Positions 45,851 through 56,683 of a DNA stretch of 64,000 bases are shown here, one piece after another (the first letter of the stretch is position 1; each line of letters begins with the position of its first letter). The DNA is taken from positions 31,639,464 to 31,703,463 of the forward strand of contig NC_052518.1 in assembly GCF_014356525.2 (NCBI RefSeq). Reading direction: 5' to 3'. Source of the stretch: Nilaparvata lugens (Eukaryota; Arthropoda; Insecta; Hemiptera; Delphacidae). The translations under genes and the position numbers were made by a program. The notes beneath the pieces were generated by a model. It ran no database searches and was not told the DNA's origin. It saw only the letters and a program-made list of their open reading frames with translations.

Positions 45851-47894
45851 GTAGCATATTTGTATTTAAATTTATCTAATCTAAGAGTATAGCTAAAGTA
45901 ACTTTTTATAAATATTCTCAGCTTAGCATACACCGCTTTTCATTTGTATCTCTCAGGGTGTTTATTATAAGTAAACACTTATTCTTTATCATTAAGTAAT
46001 CATAATATTATTCTTTCCGATTGATATATTTCTGTAGGAATATTTAAACAGCGTAGTTTACTGCTGGAACAATATGATTGCCGAATTAAAATCAAATGTT
46101 GAAACTGGGAATTTAAACATAAGCGAACAGGCTTGGAAAAAACCGCCGCAGAGTGAGGCTCAAAAAAGTGCAAATTTGTATTCAAGTTGCACAGACTGCA
46201 GTTAATCAGTTTCAAGATCGACTCTAATATTAAATTCATTGAAGGTAAAACATTTCAAGTATGCCTATAGATAGTGCAATGAATTTTATCATTTACTTTT
46301 GGGTTGCGTCCTTAATTTTATTAAACATCGTTATCATTGTATTCTAAGAGCTAAACAAACAAAAATAAACGTTGAAAAATGCCAATTGCTCAGTTTTCCT
46401 GTAATTCCAAATTTGTTCCTAAATAAAAATTATAATGTCTCGTTGATAGATAATAATTTATCACTCTAAATGATTACGGTTTATATAACATACAATTTAC
46501 AAGACACAAAAAGTGTTTAAAACTATGACTGCGGTGATTGAAAAGATACTTCTCGAAATTCTGAGAACAACTTAATACAGAATACTGAATCATGATGATA
46601 ACTAAATGCATATCACTCTTCCAACAAGAATTTTTTTTCCTTTTTTATTGAACTTCTTCAATTATTCTCATTTAATTTCACCATTGGAACCTTATTTAAT
46701 GTCTTTAGTATTTTGTAAATGAATTTTGAACATTTAGCGAAAAAACACACGAGATACGGTGACTCTTATTAGAAAGATCATAGATTATTGGAAAACTAAG
46801 GAAACATCAACATAAAGGCAATCATTGTTAGTTTCAGCTTTTAGGAATAAGTGGAAATGATGAGATCACAAGTTTTTGAGACAGTCTGCGTGATTGGAAT
46901 TTACATATAAGAAAATTTAAACAGGATACGAATTTATTCACGAATGTATAAAACGGATCGTCTGAGACAGTTTGTAAGTCCTGCTTATTATTAGGATCTA
47001 CTTATTATCTATCCTTCTTTGGTCTTATATTATTCTGATCAAAATAATCCATAAAAAGGAATTCCAAGAGTGAATTATTATTATAATAATTATTGTACTA
47101 TTGAAGGATATAATATTATAATTATCATAATCAAACTACACAAATTCTTGTAGACCAAATATATTATTCGGCTATTGAAGGTACCAGAGTAATAGTAAAA
47201 GTTTGAAATTGAAGGTATTTTACCAGCCAAGATTCCAAATTAAAATTGAGAAAAGATGGTAGATTGAGGAAGCATAGAGTTACCTGTTCAGGAGATTTAC
47301 AAAAAATTCAAAATATCTCATTTCTTAAAACATAAAAAAGCACAATTCTATCAGGAACAATATTATTCCAGTTCAACACGCAACAAAAGCAATCAATTCA
47401 AATAATGAATTATTGAATAATGATTTGATAAATCTTTTCACTGTCTTCAATGATGGACATTAAACATTTACTTTACTCATTATCTCATTTCTCAATCTAA
47501 TAATAAATACAACTATACAATTTATTATTCAGTTTTCAGATAAAATTGTAGTATAGGAGTCTTTATAGTTTCAATAACAGTTTCTACTCAGGTTATTCAG
47601 GTCAGTATCACTCATTCTCTCCAAGGTTTCAGTGTTACTGATTTTTGTAACAAAATATTGACTCAATCCTCCAAATTTCCAAAATGCGAAACCCATTCAT
47701 AGAATGAAGACTAAATTATAAATAATACTGCTGAGAATATTGTGTTATGAAAGTAGATGTTTATTTAAAATGTCCAATGTCCTCCACAGTATGAATAAAA
47801 ATCTTAAGCTCAAGAAAATAATTTTTGAATGATTGGGTTTTGAAAATAGGTGGATAATGAATTTGTTTCCAAGAAATATTTAAGAGATTCTTAC
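45851..47894. other. AT-rich DNA; probably host intron or downstream exons not recognised
   Basis: No open frame with a domain. If the transmembrane exon at 47895 belongs to a minus-strand gene, cytoplasmic-tail exons should lie here or further left, but short exons cannot be called by eye. ATTATTATAATAATTATT low complexity occurs near 47078-47125. Confidence 0.45.
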
Positions 47895-48008
47895 CTGAGA
47901 AGCACCATCGGCCTTTTGCTCTGGCGAATAATATGACGCAGCTAATAAGAAATACAAGCGCAATCAACAGCAACACAAGGATAAGAGTCCCAGTTCCTAT
48001 CGAGCTAG
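47895..48008 (-). CDS. Host exon encoding a transmembrane segment (partial gene, probably IgSF receptor)
   Basis: A 114-nt minus-strand exon is bounded by a good acceptor (TTTTGTGATTTTCAG before 48008) and a good donor (TCTCAG then GTAAGAATC after 47895). It encodes SSIGTGTLILVLLLIALVF and on through LISCVILFARAKGRWCFS: one hydrophobic helix of about 24 residues followed by a basic stop-transfer RAKGRW, as in type I single-pass receptors. Both boundaries are phase 1, as is usual for exons of immunoglobulin-superfamily genes. The next recognisable exon upstream is the Ig exon at 63629-63773. Gene identity is not assigned; a cell-adhesion protein of the fasciclin/NCAM sort is one possibility. 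Confidence 0.65.
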
Positions 48009-49451
48009 CTGAAAATCACAAAAACAAATAGTCAATTAAATTCAAAGTCATTCCAAGGAGTTATGATTTCATCTTTTAATGCATAGAACAAGTAGCAAGC
48101 ACTACTCGCCTATCCAGTAGCATCTTCAAGACTCTGCCTTGTAGGACTATGGAAGAAACTTACAATATTATCAGTTCTTAATCTTGCTCTTCGAGGAATC
48201 AGGCAACAAAAACAACAATTAAACAGCTGGACTTCTGTTTGCCTCGCCTATGTCCGTATTAGACTTTCAAAAATTTCTATTACCAAGTTTATAAAATATT
48301 CTTTGGTAAAACATTCTGGACTAGTCTATATAATAAGATAGAGTAGAGTTGTGTTTGTTCATGTGTTCGTTTGTTTGCATGGAACATGTCAACTTGTGGA
48401 TTGCATACCGTACCGGAAAAGATTTATGTCTCCAAATTTTGAACATAGATTCTAAAAATATCAATCTCATGCACCTGGAAGCCCAAATTTCAATTTTCCT
48501 TCTAGATTCTTCAGAATTAATGTTCAAACTTCATTAATGGTACACACGATTTCATATAAAATTCACCAAATCATATAGTCGAAATTAAAAAAGGAACATC
48601 TGTTTCTATTATTGCTTTCTACCTGATACCACTTAACCTCAATAATATTGTTTTGATAATTGATAAATATTTTTTATGATAATGATAATATTTCTATTTT
48701 AAATATAATAATAGTATTGTTTTGATAATTAATAGATATTTTCATTTTCACAAACTCTGTATAATAATATGGTGAATGTGAAACAGCTGCATCAAATTAA
48801 TCTCAAAAACATCTGTTTAGAAAAAAACTTTCCCCCGTCGGTTAACATTTAATCGCGAGAAAATGCTATACTTCAATTGAGAATAATGCTAACTGATGCA
48901 TTTTGGTTGCACAAAATAGTTATTTGCATATCTAGAGTGAAAAGTACGACTTTTTCTCCCTGAGGGAAAAAGTTTGAAGCCCGAGGCAAAGCCGAGGGCA
49001 ACAATTTTTCTGAGGGAGAAAAAGTATTTTTCGCTCATGATGTACACAACATTTTTCCTCCATCTACATTTTTTTATAGAAACTGTAAATAAAATCATTC
49101 TAATAACTTACGTATTGGTGACAATGTTTCCTAACAACATAACCTAAAATCTAAAACCTAAAAACCGGTCGTCTGATTGGCACTGCCAATTGCACTATCT
49201 ATCGGCCAAAGTTGTAACAATTATATCAGCTGGGCAGCTACCAAAAATGGCTGACTCCAGATCACGCAGTTCAGATTTGAATTGCGGATCAAAAATATTT
49301 GTTGGCTGGTATTTTGAATAGAATAAAATATTTTAAAAATTGTATAAATTTTTATCGTCTACTAATATTAAGAATATCATAAATCATACAAACATATATT
49401 TCATGAGTTGATCAAATTTCTGGTTGTGGTATTGATTTCAGTTGACTCAAT
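48009..49451. other. Probable host intron, left of the provirus
   Basis: AT-rich, with a dispersed repeat at about 48930-49200 (TTTTTCTCCCTGAGGGAAAAAG, then GCCCGAGGCAAAGCCGAGGGC). Related pieces occur near 39310-39390 and, in altered form, 56950-57080. No exon or gene recognised. Confidence 0.5.
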
Positions 49452-49622
49452 AGTTAAGTAAACGGAACACGTGACATCCTTTTTGAAAAGATTTATTCAA
49501 GAAACAAACCGGTATAGTGACTGCCCAAAATACAGATATGAGACAAAGAATCTTAATTACTAGAGCTTATATACTATTCTAAGTGCTGTATCAGCTACTA
49601 TACAATAACAATGGGTATAACT
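49452..49622 (-). repeat. 3' LTR of the gypsy/errantivirus-type provirus
   Basis: 171 bp, bounded by AGTTA...TAACT on either strand. It differs from the 5' LTR at 56683-56853 by about three substitutions (for example TTTTTGAAAAG versus TTTTTAAAAAG). Gypsy LTRs likewise start AGTTA. The adjoining TCTCCCTCCCC (49623-49633), read on the minus strand, is the polypurine tract GGGGAGGGAGA. Confidence 0.93.
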
Positions 49623-49761
49623 TCTCCCTCCCCAAGTTTGGAGCTGTCCTCAGCGACCAAAAACTGATGACCCAAAATACAAAAATTGGTTAAAAACAAT
49701 ATAAAATAATATTCAACTAAGTTATCAATACATACTAATACAAAAGTGTGAGAACAATTTT

Positions 49762-51306
49762 TCAAGTAGGAGTTTCGGTTGGGAGGTACGGTCCGCCTAA
49801 GTTACAAGCTATTTGTTTCTTATCAGGAATATTTCGATTACAAAATTTCAATGAGATTTTACATTTGTAATAAATAACTGCAATTATTATCAACAGCACA
49901 AAAATTCCAGTTGGGATAAGAATATAATGAAGTAGGTAATTGCTTTCAGCTGTAAAATCCTCTATAATTTCTAGTGGTTCTATATTTAGATTAGCTTTAT
50001 GGATCAAGTCGAAAGATAGATTTGTATATAGTGTTCTCGCAGGTTGTTCTGAGGGTAAGGATACAATGCTTTCCCAATAAACGTATGGTTCTAAAAAATT
50101 AAACAGCTTTTCTGATTCTTCAAGGTTCAGTAATTGAGTCTTCCTTGGATAAATTGTAATGTTTTGATTTTGTTTACTTATAGTGCAAGTAGTAATATTG
50201 AACATTAAATATTTATTTATGACTTGAATGTATCTTATAAAAGGTTGAGCCTCACTTATAACCAAAGATTTACAATCATGAAGGTCCTTATCGTCTAAAA
50301 GTTGACTTATACACTTATTAACTATTCTAGACATATTCTTACAATAATAATTATTTCTTATTAGTAAACAATCTCCTGTAAACAATGAGTTATCTTTTCG
50401 AATTATGAAGGACGGATGTTCAACAATTGTTCGCAACTCATTTCCTTTTACGACTGGGTAAGATAGGAGAAAAAATGTCTCATAGGCATGAGAATACAAA
50501 GGCAATTGTATAAAATAAGTAATGAAATCATCTTTCACATGACAATGTGCAGACCCTAGCTGCCACAAAATTTCGGGTTCATCAGAAATGAGAGACAATT
50601 TAGCCGAATGAATTAATAAAGACAATTCGTTTCTAGACAGAATACTTGAATGGATTATGTTTAGTCGACAAAATTCTAAGCTCACCATAATATCGTCTAT
50701 TTTATTTTTTATGAGAGTCAATGTGTTGAATAAGAAAGAATGTTGTTGAGTTAGCTCTATTGAAGTGAATTGAGTGGTGATTGAATTAAAATAATTTTTC
50801 AGCATGGTATGAATGACATCAATCCCATTGTTAAATTTGTGTATCAAGTTTCTATTGATTGACAATTGATTTTCGACATTATGCTCTAAATGATATTCAT
50901 TTGCTTGCACTTTCTCTAAAATTTTGTCATATTTCGCTTTGTCGTCAGAGTCCATATTTCCTGTAATCCAGCTTATTGCGGAACCAAGTCCGTTTATGAG
51001 ACCTCTCTTAATTCTAAGATTATTTATATGAATATGATCAAATTTTAACTTAATATCATCTAAATACAAACGTAAAATATTACAACGATTCTTATCACTA
51101 TCCTTAGCTCTTAAAAGGTTTACAGAGTCTTCAATATGTGTTAGTTCAACATGTAGTCGTGTAATGTTTATGTTGTGCATGTATGTGTATGTGCCATTTA
51201 TAATGAAGGAGTTCTGTACTCGAACTGGTGTAATGCCAGATGATTTGGTCAAGTCCGTTACTTTATACGACATTGCTGGGACCAGCAGCAGGAGAATGAG
51301 GATCAT
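49762..51306 (-). CDS. env: Envelope glycoprotein (errantivirus / baculovirus F-like)
   Basis: The ATG at 51306 gives a 514-residue type I membrane protein. The start is a hydrophobic signal peptide (MILILLLLVPAMS). A furin-type site RIKR ends at residue 101 and is followed directly by a Gly/Ala-rich fusion-peptide-like segment, the arrangement of insect errantivirus Env and baculovirus F proteins. Several N-X-S/T sites are visible. A transmembrane helix lies about residues 455-478 (LIPTGIFVLLIIIAVIYY), followed by a short cytoplasmic tail. The frame is uninterrupted. A splice acceptor TTTGTTTCAG ends 6 bp before the ATG, so Env is probably made from a spliced message. The open frame extends 5' of 51306 only with non-ATG codons, crossing the acceptor. 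Confidence 0.9.
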   Translation of the reverse strand: MILILLLLVPAMSYKVTDLTKSSGITPVRVQNSFIINGTYTYMHNINITRLHVELTHIEDSVNLLRAKDSDKNRCNILRLYLDDIKLKFDHIHINNLRIKRGLINGLGSAISWITGNMDSDDKAKYDKILEKVQANEYHLEHNVENQLSINRNLIHKFNNGIDVIHTMLKNYFNSITTQFTSIELTQQHSFLFNTLTLIKNKIDDIMVSLEFCRLNIIHSSILSRNELSLLIHSAKLSLISDEPEILWQLGSAHCHVKDDFITYFIQLPLYSHAYETFFLLSYPVVKGNELRTIVEHPSFIIRKDNSLFTGDCLLIRNNYYCKNMSRIVNKCISQLLDDKDLHDCKSLVISEAQPFIRYIQVINKYLMFNITTCTISKQNQNITIYPRKTQLLNLEESEKLFNFLEPYVYWESIVSLPSEQPARTLYTNLSFDLIHKANLNIEPLEIIEDFTAESNYLLHYILIPTGIFVLLIIIAVIYYKCKISLKFCNRNIPDKKQIACNLGGPYLPTETPT

Positions 51307-51312
51307 CTTGGT

Positions 51313-51322
51313 CTGAAACAAA
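51313..51322 (-). promoter_or_regulatory. Splice acceptor for env
   Basis: Minus-strand TTTGTTTCAG, after an AT-rich stretch, immediately before ACCAAG and the env ATG. It pairs with the candidate donor at 56408-56414. Confidence 0.65.
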
Positions 51323-51355
51323 TTTATTATTTTTCTTTTTAACTATTTTCCGTGG

Positions 51356-51790
51356 TCATTTCATCCTATTAGGATGGATTTTGAATGGTCGTTTTTGAAT
51401 TGCTCTGGAATTTGTAGCAACATTTTGTTGTTTATCATATTGTACTTGGAAGAATTTTGGCTTGTTCTTTTTATTGAAGGTTGTTTTAATAAACGGGGCT
51501 TCGGGGATTTCGACGTCTGTTTCCCTATTCTTATCCAATAATTCTGTCCTAGTTTGTTTTTCCATCTCTACCTTATCTTTTACCAATCTATGTATAAGCT
51601 GTAACCTATCATGATACTCTTTTGTACGCTCTTCAGTGATAAGTTGTTCTGTAGTGTCATTCAGAAAAGAATTCTCAGAGATGCCGAATGTTATTTCCAT
51701 TGGTGTCATTTTTAAGGTGGAATTGAGTGTGTTATTGAACGCAATCACGGCCGTTTTCATGTTGGCTTCAGTGGTATTATTTCTATTTTG
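51356..51790 (-). pseudogene. pol: C-terminal part of pol (integrase C-terminal region), out of frame with the main pol ORF
   Basis: The minus-strand frame carrying AVIAFNNTLNSTLKMTPMEI matches the end of the integrase core and its C-terminal extension in gypsy-like Pol. The main pol frame ends at 51757, a few codons after the catalytic Glu region, and the continuation lies in another frame from about 51790. A one-base change in the AATAGAAATAAT-like stretch near 51775-51790 is likely. The segment ends at TGA 51356-51358, about 50 bp before env. Because nothing suggests programmed shifting here, it is treated as a lesion. Confidence 0.8.
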
Positions 51791-54700
51791 AAGTTGGATA
51801 GAATTAAAAGTTCAATTAGAGTGGAGTGAGTTCTTTCAATTAACCCTTGCGAGTCTGGATGACCAGGGGTAACATAATAAGGTTCGACTTCGTAAAGTTT
51901 TAGAAAATCACGTAAACCAGCGTTGTCAAATTCTCTGCCGTTGTCCATCTGTATGATCTTGGGGGTTGGATAGAGAGAAAAATAGTCGAAGAGATGGTCT
52001 TTTACCTCGATTTGATTAAGACTCGTGAGGGGGTAGACTACGAGTCGTTTGGAGAAACAGTCGATGATTGATAAAAATTTACGTTTGTCATACTGAAAGG
52101 CATCAAGTTGCAGTTTTTCAAAGGGCTTTGTAGGAGTAGGGGATACTTTGTATTCTGCACGAATGGGACGACGTTCGTATTTAGTCTTTAAACATATTGG
52201 GCATTTGTTTATGAAGTTAGTAATATCACGCATCATTGAAGGCCAATAGTACCGTCGTCGAATGTGTGAGTAACTCTCTGAAATTCCTCTATGATAGGTT
52301 TTTCCAGTATGATAATTGGAAACTACTTCTTTTTGTTCGTCGGGATCAGTAATGTCAAGATTAACTTTTTTATACCGCTTAATCTTAACTGAGTTGAAAC
52401 TTTCCTTAATGACTTTAGCAAAGTTGTTAAACATTGATTCGTACTGATTACTCAATAAACCATCTTTTGAACAATATACACCATACGTGGTATTCGGTTT
52501 CAGGTATTCTAAACAAAATTTGTTTATGTGTTCGAAATCCAAGGGGTCTTGAAAACAGAGAAGGAGTCTGTTCTTATCAAAAATTTTCTGAAGGGTAGGT
52601 GTTTTGTTTCCGCGTTCAATAAGTATCTGATTATGTTCAACGTTCAATATTTTATCGTCGTCTACTATCTGAATTTGTTCATTTGAACTGTCTGCTGAAT
52701 GAATTGTCACAAGGCTGTCAGTGTCATTATGAATTGGTAAAGCATTGTCGTCAATTTCTTTAGTTGGTTGATGAGTATCGGTATGATCGGCATTGTCTTC
52801 ACGAAGAAGAATATAGTCATTCATATCGAAAACAGAGCTACCAGTACCACAATCATTATTTTCCATATCATGGGGCTCAGAAGTATTAGCATTAGCATCA
52901 TCTTGGTTATTGAATCGAGTTAAAGCATTCGCGATGTCATCAAGATAACCATTAGGATCATCTATCGGTGGTGGGTCATCGTTACTATTCAACTGAATCA
53001 AATCGTCTACGTTTATGTCGTCAAAGCCATGAAAGGGTAGGTCTTCGTTGCCGAAGCCTAAAAAGTCATTATCATCGTTGTCCATTAAATTGATGGGCTG
53101 CGAGGGTATGCGGGACAGTGCATCTGCCACGTGATTGGTTTTTCCCTGCACGTAATTAATCTCAAAGTCAAATTCATCTAAAAGTAACTTCCATCTGAGT
53201 AGTTTTGAATTAGGTTCTTTTATGTTTCTAAGCCATTGTAAAGGTTTGTGGTCTGTTTGAATCAAAAATTTTCGTCCGTATAGATATGGTCTGAAATGTT
53301 TGCATACCCATACAATAGCAAGTAGCTCTTTTTCTATAGTCGATAAGTTAACCTCACTCTTATCAAGTGTTCGTGATGCATAGGCTATTGGGAGGTCATT
53401 ACCATCAAACTTTTGGGACAATACACCTCCGATGGCAAAGTTGCTCGCGTCTGTGGTGACAAGAAACTGTTTCGAGAAGTCAGGTAATTGTAGGATGGGG
53501 CTGTTTTGTAACATTAGTTTCAAATTTTCAAAAGCCTCCCTGTAGTCCTTGCTATTGGGATTGATCTTTACATCTTTTCTCAAAGCAGCAGTGAGTGGTT
53601 TAGCTATTTTAGCATAGTTTCTAATCATTTTGCGATAGTAACCGGTCAGTCCAAGAAATTGTTTGATTTCTTTGGCGGACTTAGGGATTGGAAAGTTTTT
53701 TATGGCTTCAACTTTAGAGGGGTTAGGCATCACACCTTTTTCCGAAATGATGTGCCCTAAATACAACAACTCACGCTTGAAAAACTCAGTTTTATCAAGT
53801 TGAATTTTCAAATTGTGTTCTTTTAGTTTCGTAAATGCCGATTTCAAATGCTTTAAATGTTCCTCAAGGCTATCAGAGAAAATTATTATATCATCCATGT
53901 AGACTAGTACATTGGTCATTCTTGAAAAAATTATGTTCGTGGCCCTCTGAAACGTAGGGGGTGCATTCTTTAACCCAAACGGCATACGTAAAAACTCGTA
54001 ATGTCCGTGCTCTGTTGAGAAAGCTGTCTTAGGTACGGATTGCAGGTCCATTTGGATTTGATGAGAACCGGAGGCCAGATCAATGGCTGAAAAGTATGTA
54101 GCCCTGCCTATTTTGCCAAACAGTTCTTCAATGTTGGGTAGGGGGAATTTATCATCAATAGTTTTATCATTCAATTTACGGTAATCTAGAACCATACGGA
54201 TTTTCCGCTTGCCTGATGCATCAAATTTTTTGGGAACCACCCAAATAGGGCTGTTGTATGGCGAATTGGAGTGTTGGATAATTTTGTTTTTTAGTAGTTT
54301 GTCGATTTCAAGTTCAATATCTTCCCTATAAATCTGTGGGTATCTGTAGTTTTTTGTGTAGACGGGAAGATCATCTTTCGTATTGATTGTATGTTTTAGC
54401 AAATTTGTACTACTCAAGGGATCATTTTCTCGTTTTATTATTTCAGGGAACTGCTGAACTAGGCTAATTATTTTAAGTTTTTCTTCCTCGTTCATGTGAC
54501 TTGTTCGTAATAGTGATGGTATATCTTGGATTATATCTGCCAAGTTTTCAGGACAATTGGTCGTGAATTGTTTTTGCTCTATAATTTCTTCTACATCTTC
54601 TACATCCATGGGCTCCGGATAGATAGTCAGAAGCTCATTTGAAAAAACAACACATTTACATTTATTATCAGTGATTTCTACAATACCTTCTTCAACAGTA

Positions 54701-55176
54701 TATACATCTGTATTCACTTCTTTAATTAATCCTGTTGTTACATTTGGGGCTGACTTAACCGGGATTGAGATCACGTTGTAGCCTGGTTGTAATGTAACAC
54801 TCTTATTATCTAGCAAAAACAACAATTCTTTCATTCCATCCTTATATTCAAGTTTATCATTAGCAAAGTTTACATTCATCTTAAACGCACGTAAAGTTTC
54901 ATTTCCAAGAAGTATGTCATACTTAGTGGAGAAATCAAATATATACATCTTTATTCTATGGGGTTGGGAAAATACATTTTCAGTGTTGAAAAAAATATAT
55001 TCGTTTCCTTTACTTTCTCCATTAGGAGTTTTTACAATTAAGTCTTCCTTGTATCGAGTGATCTCAGGAGAGAACAATGATGGATGCATATAGTTTTTAG
55101 CAGATCCTGTGTCTACTAGCCATTTTCTTTTCTTTTGATCGAGAAAGTAAGGAAGAGATTTGTTTAAGATGTTCAA
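51757..55176 (-). CDS. pol: Pol polyprotein: protease, reverse transcriptase, RNase H, integrase (truncated by frameshift)
   Basis: About 1139 codons are open. Domains in order: aspartic protease WLVDTGSAKNYM (residues about 19-30); RT with VLDYRKLNDKTI, ATYFSAIDLASGSHQI, FLRMPFGLKNAPPTFQR and the YMDD box (about residue 424, near 53900); RNase H with TTDASNFAIGG, NLSTIEKELLAIVW and the closing TNHVADALSRIP; an unusually acidic Asn/Asp-rich linker of about 130 residues; integrase zinc finger (HTGKTYHRG, CPICLKTKY) and DDE residues in KLQLDAFQY, IIQMDNGREFDN and DSQGLIERTHSTL. The frame lies -1 relative to gag and starts upstream of gag's TGA (55173-55175) without its own ATG, so it is probably expressed by -1 frameshifting. 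A frameshift near 51.78 kb separates the integrase end. Confidence 0.95.
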   Translation of the reverse strand: MNILNKSLPYFLDQKKRKWLVDTGSAKNYMHPSLFSPEITRYKEDLIVKTPNGESKGNEYIFFNTENVFSQPHRIKMYIFDFSTKYDILLGNETLRAFKMNVNFANDKLEYKDGMKELLFLLDNKSVTLQPGYNVISIPVKSAPNVTTGLIKEVNTDVYTVEEGIVEITDNKCKCVVFSNELLTIYPEPMDVEDVEEIIEQKQFTTNCPENLADIIQDIPSLLRTSHMNEEEKLKIISLVQQFPEIIKRENDPLSSTNLLKHTINTKDDLPVYTKNYRYPQIYREDIELEIDKLLKNKIIQHSNSPYNSPIWVVPKKFDASGKRKIRMVLDYRKLNDKTIDDKFPLPNIEELFGKIGRATYFSAIDLASGSHQIQMDLQSVPKTAFSTEHGHYEFLRMPFGLKNAPPTFQRATNIIFSRMTNVLVYMDDIIIFSDSLEEHLKHLKSAFTKLKEHNLKIQLDKTEFFKRELLYLGHIISEKGVMPNPSKVEAIKNFPIPKSAKEIKQFLGLTGYYRKMIRNYAKIAKPLTAALRKDVKINPNSKDYREAFENLKLMLQNSPILQLPDFSKQFLVTTDASNFAIGGVLSQKFDGNDLPIAYASRTLDKSEVNLSTIEKELLAIVWVCKHFRPYLYGRKFLIQTDHKPLQWLRNIKEPNSKLLRWKLLLDEFDFEINYVQGKTNHVADALSRIPSQPINLMDNDDNDFLGFGNEDLPFHGFDDINVDDLIQLNSNDDPPPIDDPNGYLDDIANALTRFNNQDDANANTSEPHDMENNDCGTGSSVFDMNDYILLREDNADHTDTHQPTKEIDDNALPIHNDTDSLVTIHSADSSNEQIQIVDDDKILNVEHNQILIERGNKTPTLQKIFDKNRLLLCFQDPLDFEHINKFCLEYLKPNTTYGVYCSKDGLLSNQYESMFNNFAKVIKESFNSVKIKRYKKVNLDITDPDEQKEVVSNYHTGKTYHRGISESYSHIRRRYYWPSMMRDITNFINKCPICLKTKYERRPIRAEYKVSPTPTKPFEKLQLDAFQYDKRKFLSIIDCFSKRLVVYPLTSLNQIEVKDHLFDYFSLYPTPKIIQMDNGREFDNAGLRDFLKLYEVEPYYVTPGHPDSQGLIERTHSTLIELLILSNFKIEIIPLKPT

Positions 55177-56336
55177 GTCGAGTCGCTTGGGGGGTCCTCC
55201 GAAAACTGGGGGCCTGACTCTAAAAAATGGTTCGTGAGTTTGTTGAGTGATTCAGTCAAAGTGTTTATTTGACATTGCATAGCCTCAATCGGGCTCTGAT
55301 TGTAGTTATCTTCTGGTTCTTCCTCTAAGTAGTTTACTTCATATGGTGATCTGTAAGTTTTCAATTTTTGTACAGGGTCTGTTCTTTGAGTGCGCATAGA
55401 CACTGTGTTTGACGAACTTACTTGAGTGTTAGGTTTGAAATTACTGTTTTGCTGCTGAAAGCTTTGTTGTGGAAAACGTTGTTGTTGAAAGTTTGGACGA
55501 TAGTTTTGTTTTTGGAAGCTTTGATTTGAAAAATTTTGTTGAAAGTTTTGGGGGAAGTTAGTTTGTTGAACATTGTGTGGTGAAAATTGTTGTCTACTTT
55601 GGAAGGGTCTGTGTGTTTGTTCGAAAGAATTGTCGTGTGACCATTGTTTTTGAAAGTTTTGTTCGTAATTAGGATTTCTAAATGTTGTTGTGTTGTTGGA
55701 ATGTTTCCTACTATCTACCCTGTTCATTGTTTCAATAGTGGTTTTGTAGCATAGTTGCTGTAATACAATACTACAATCGTTTATTAACTTATTCCTAGCA
55801 TCATCTAGGTCTTGTACTTGTAGTACTTGCAAATGTGACCCTAATGTTGGGTGAACTCTATGCACAAAAGTATTTACAAGTGTAGCATTCAGTTGACAAA
55901 TCAAATTTTCTAATAGTAAACCTGTAACACCATCTATCTTATACTTAGTAATTACATTTGTACGTTTTTCATTAAGTCTGTTCAAAAATTCAATAGGATG
56001 TTCCCTTTGATAGGATTTCATCACAGTCAACTCAGCAATGAGTTCAGGTACAGATCTGTTATCAGCAAAATTTTGTTTCAGTGATTTTATCAAGTCTTTT
56101 ATTGAAGAACAACTGTTGTTGAATGCTACTGCTTCGGCTGGTCCTTCAAGTTTGCACATAGCAGCTTTGAAAAGAATCCAGTGATTAGCTTCTTTTTCTT
56201 GAATGTTATCAGCACAGTAGCCGATAGAAAGGTCTTCGCAAGTAGATATGAATTGATGTAACTTGTGAGAAGTACCATCGTAATGAGGTATGTATCTCAA
56301 GAGTTCATGTGGAATAGGTATAGTGATTGTTGCCAT
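55173..56336 (-). CDS. gag: Gag polyprotein
   Basis: The ATG at 56336 (MATITIPIPHELLRYIP) opens a 387-residue protein; the codons further upstream in the frame are not ATG. The first 210 or so residues form a helical capsid-like domain (HYDGTSHKLHQFISTCEDL, then LIAELTVMKSYQREHPIEFLNRLNEKR), as in gypsy-group Gag. The rest is Gln/Asn/Phe-rich with repeated NFQQ/SFQ motifs (FPQNFQQNFSNQSFQKQN), lacking CCHC knuckles, as is common in errantivirus-type Gag, and likely binds RNA. The stop is TGA at 55173-55175, overlapping pol. The frame is intact. A splice donor just upstream of the ATG would remove gag from env messages. Confidence 0.9.
   Translation of the reverse strand: MATITIPIPHELLRYIPHYDGTSHKLHQFISTCEDLSIGYCADNIQEKEANHWILFKAAMCKLEGPAEAVAFNNSCSSIKDLIKSLKQNFADNRSVPELIAELTVMKSYQREHPIEFLNRLNEKRTNVITKYKIDGVTGLLLENLICQLNATLVNTFVHRVHPTLGSHLQVLQVQDLDDARNKLINDCSIVLQQLCYKTTIETMNRVDSRKHSNNTTTFRNPNYEQNFQKQWSHDNSFEQTHRPFQSRQQFSPHNVQQTNFPQNFQQNFSNQSFQKQNYRPNFQQQRFPQQSFQQQNSNFKPNTQVSSSNTVSMRTQRTDPVQKLKTYRSPYEVNYLEEEPEDNYNQSPIEAMQCQINTLTESLNKLTNHFLESGPQFSEDPPSDST
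55188..55194 (-). promoter_or_regulatory. Candidate -1 ribosomal frameshift site at the gag/pol overlap
   Basis: Minus-strand C CCC CCA in the gag frame, fitting the X XXY YYZ form, about 15 nt before the gag stop. The pol frame is open through it. Shifting -1 here would join gag to pol. A downstream stimulatory structure was not modelled. Confidence 0.5.
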
Positions 56337-56407
56337 TTTTGAAATATCTGAAGTTGAAGATAAGACTGGATGCAGTTTTGAGGGTTTGATGAAGTTCTTT
56401 TGTTTGG

Positions 56408-56414
56408 TACTCAC
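56408..56414 (-). promoter_or_regulatory. Candidate splice donor in the proviral leader
   Basis: Minus-strand GTGAGTA after CCAGTT, 72 bp upstream of the gag ATG. It matches the donor consensus at all intronic positions and would pair with the acceptor before env at 51313, giving an intron of about 5.1 kb. Confidence 0.55.
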
Positions 56415-56664
56415 AACTGGTTTGGAGAGCGTACTTGGATCGTCCTGGTCCTCGTCCGTGGATGAATCGCTTTGGCAATTCGCTTGGTTCTCTGTTGGTT
56501 AGGGGCCGCCAGGTGTTGTTTCTCTCTGCCAGGATGGAAGGCTGTGCACTTGGTTCCAGAGTAATGAGGGTAGGCCGCAGAGGAGGAGTTACACTCGCGT
56601 TTTGGATTCGAGACAGTTGGTCGCGAAAAAAAAGTTAATTGAACTTTACCGAAACGTCTGCGGT

Positions 56665-56683
56665 CCCGTTTGTTCGGGCGCCA
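56665..56683 (-). promoter_or_regulatory. Primer-binding site, tRNA-Lys type
   Basis: Read on the minus strand, TGGCGCCCGAACAAACGGG starts at the last base of the 5' LTR. Its first 13 bases equal the classic tRNA-Lys primer complement. The position directly after the LTR confirms the element's orientation. Confidence 0.85.
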
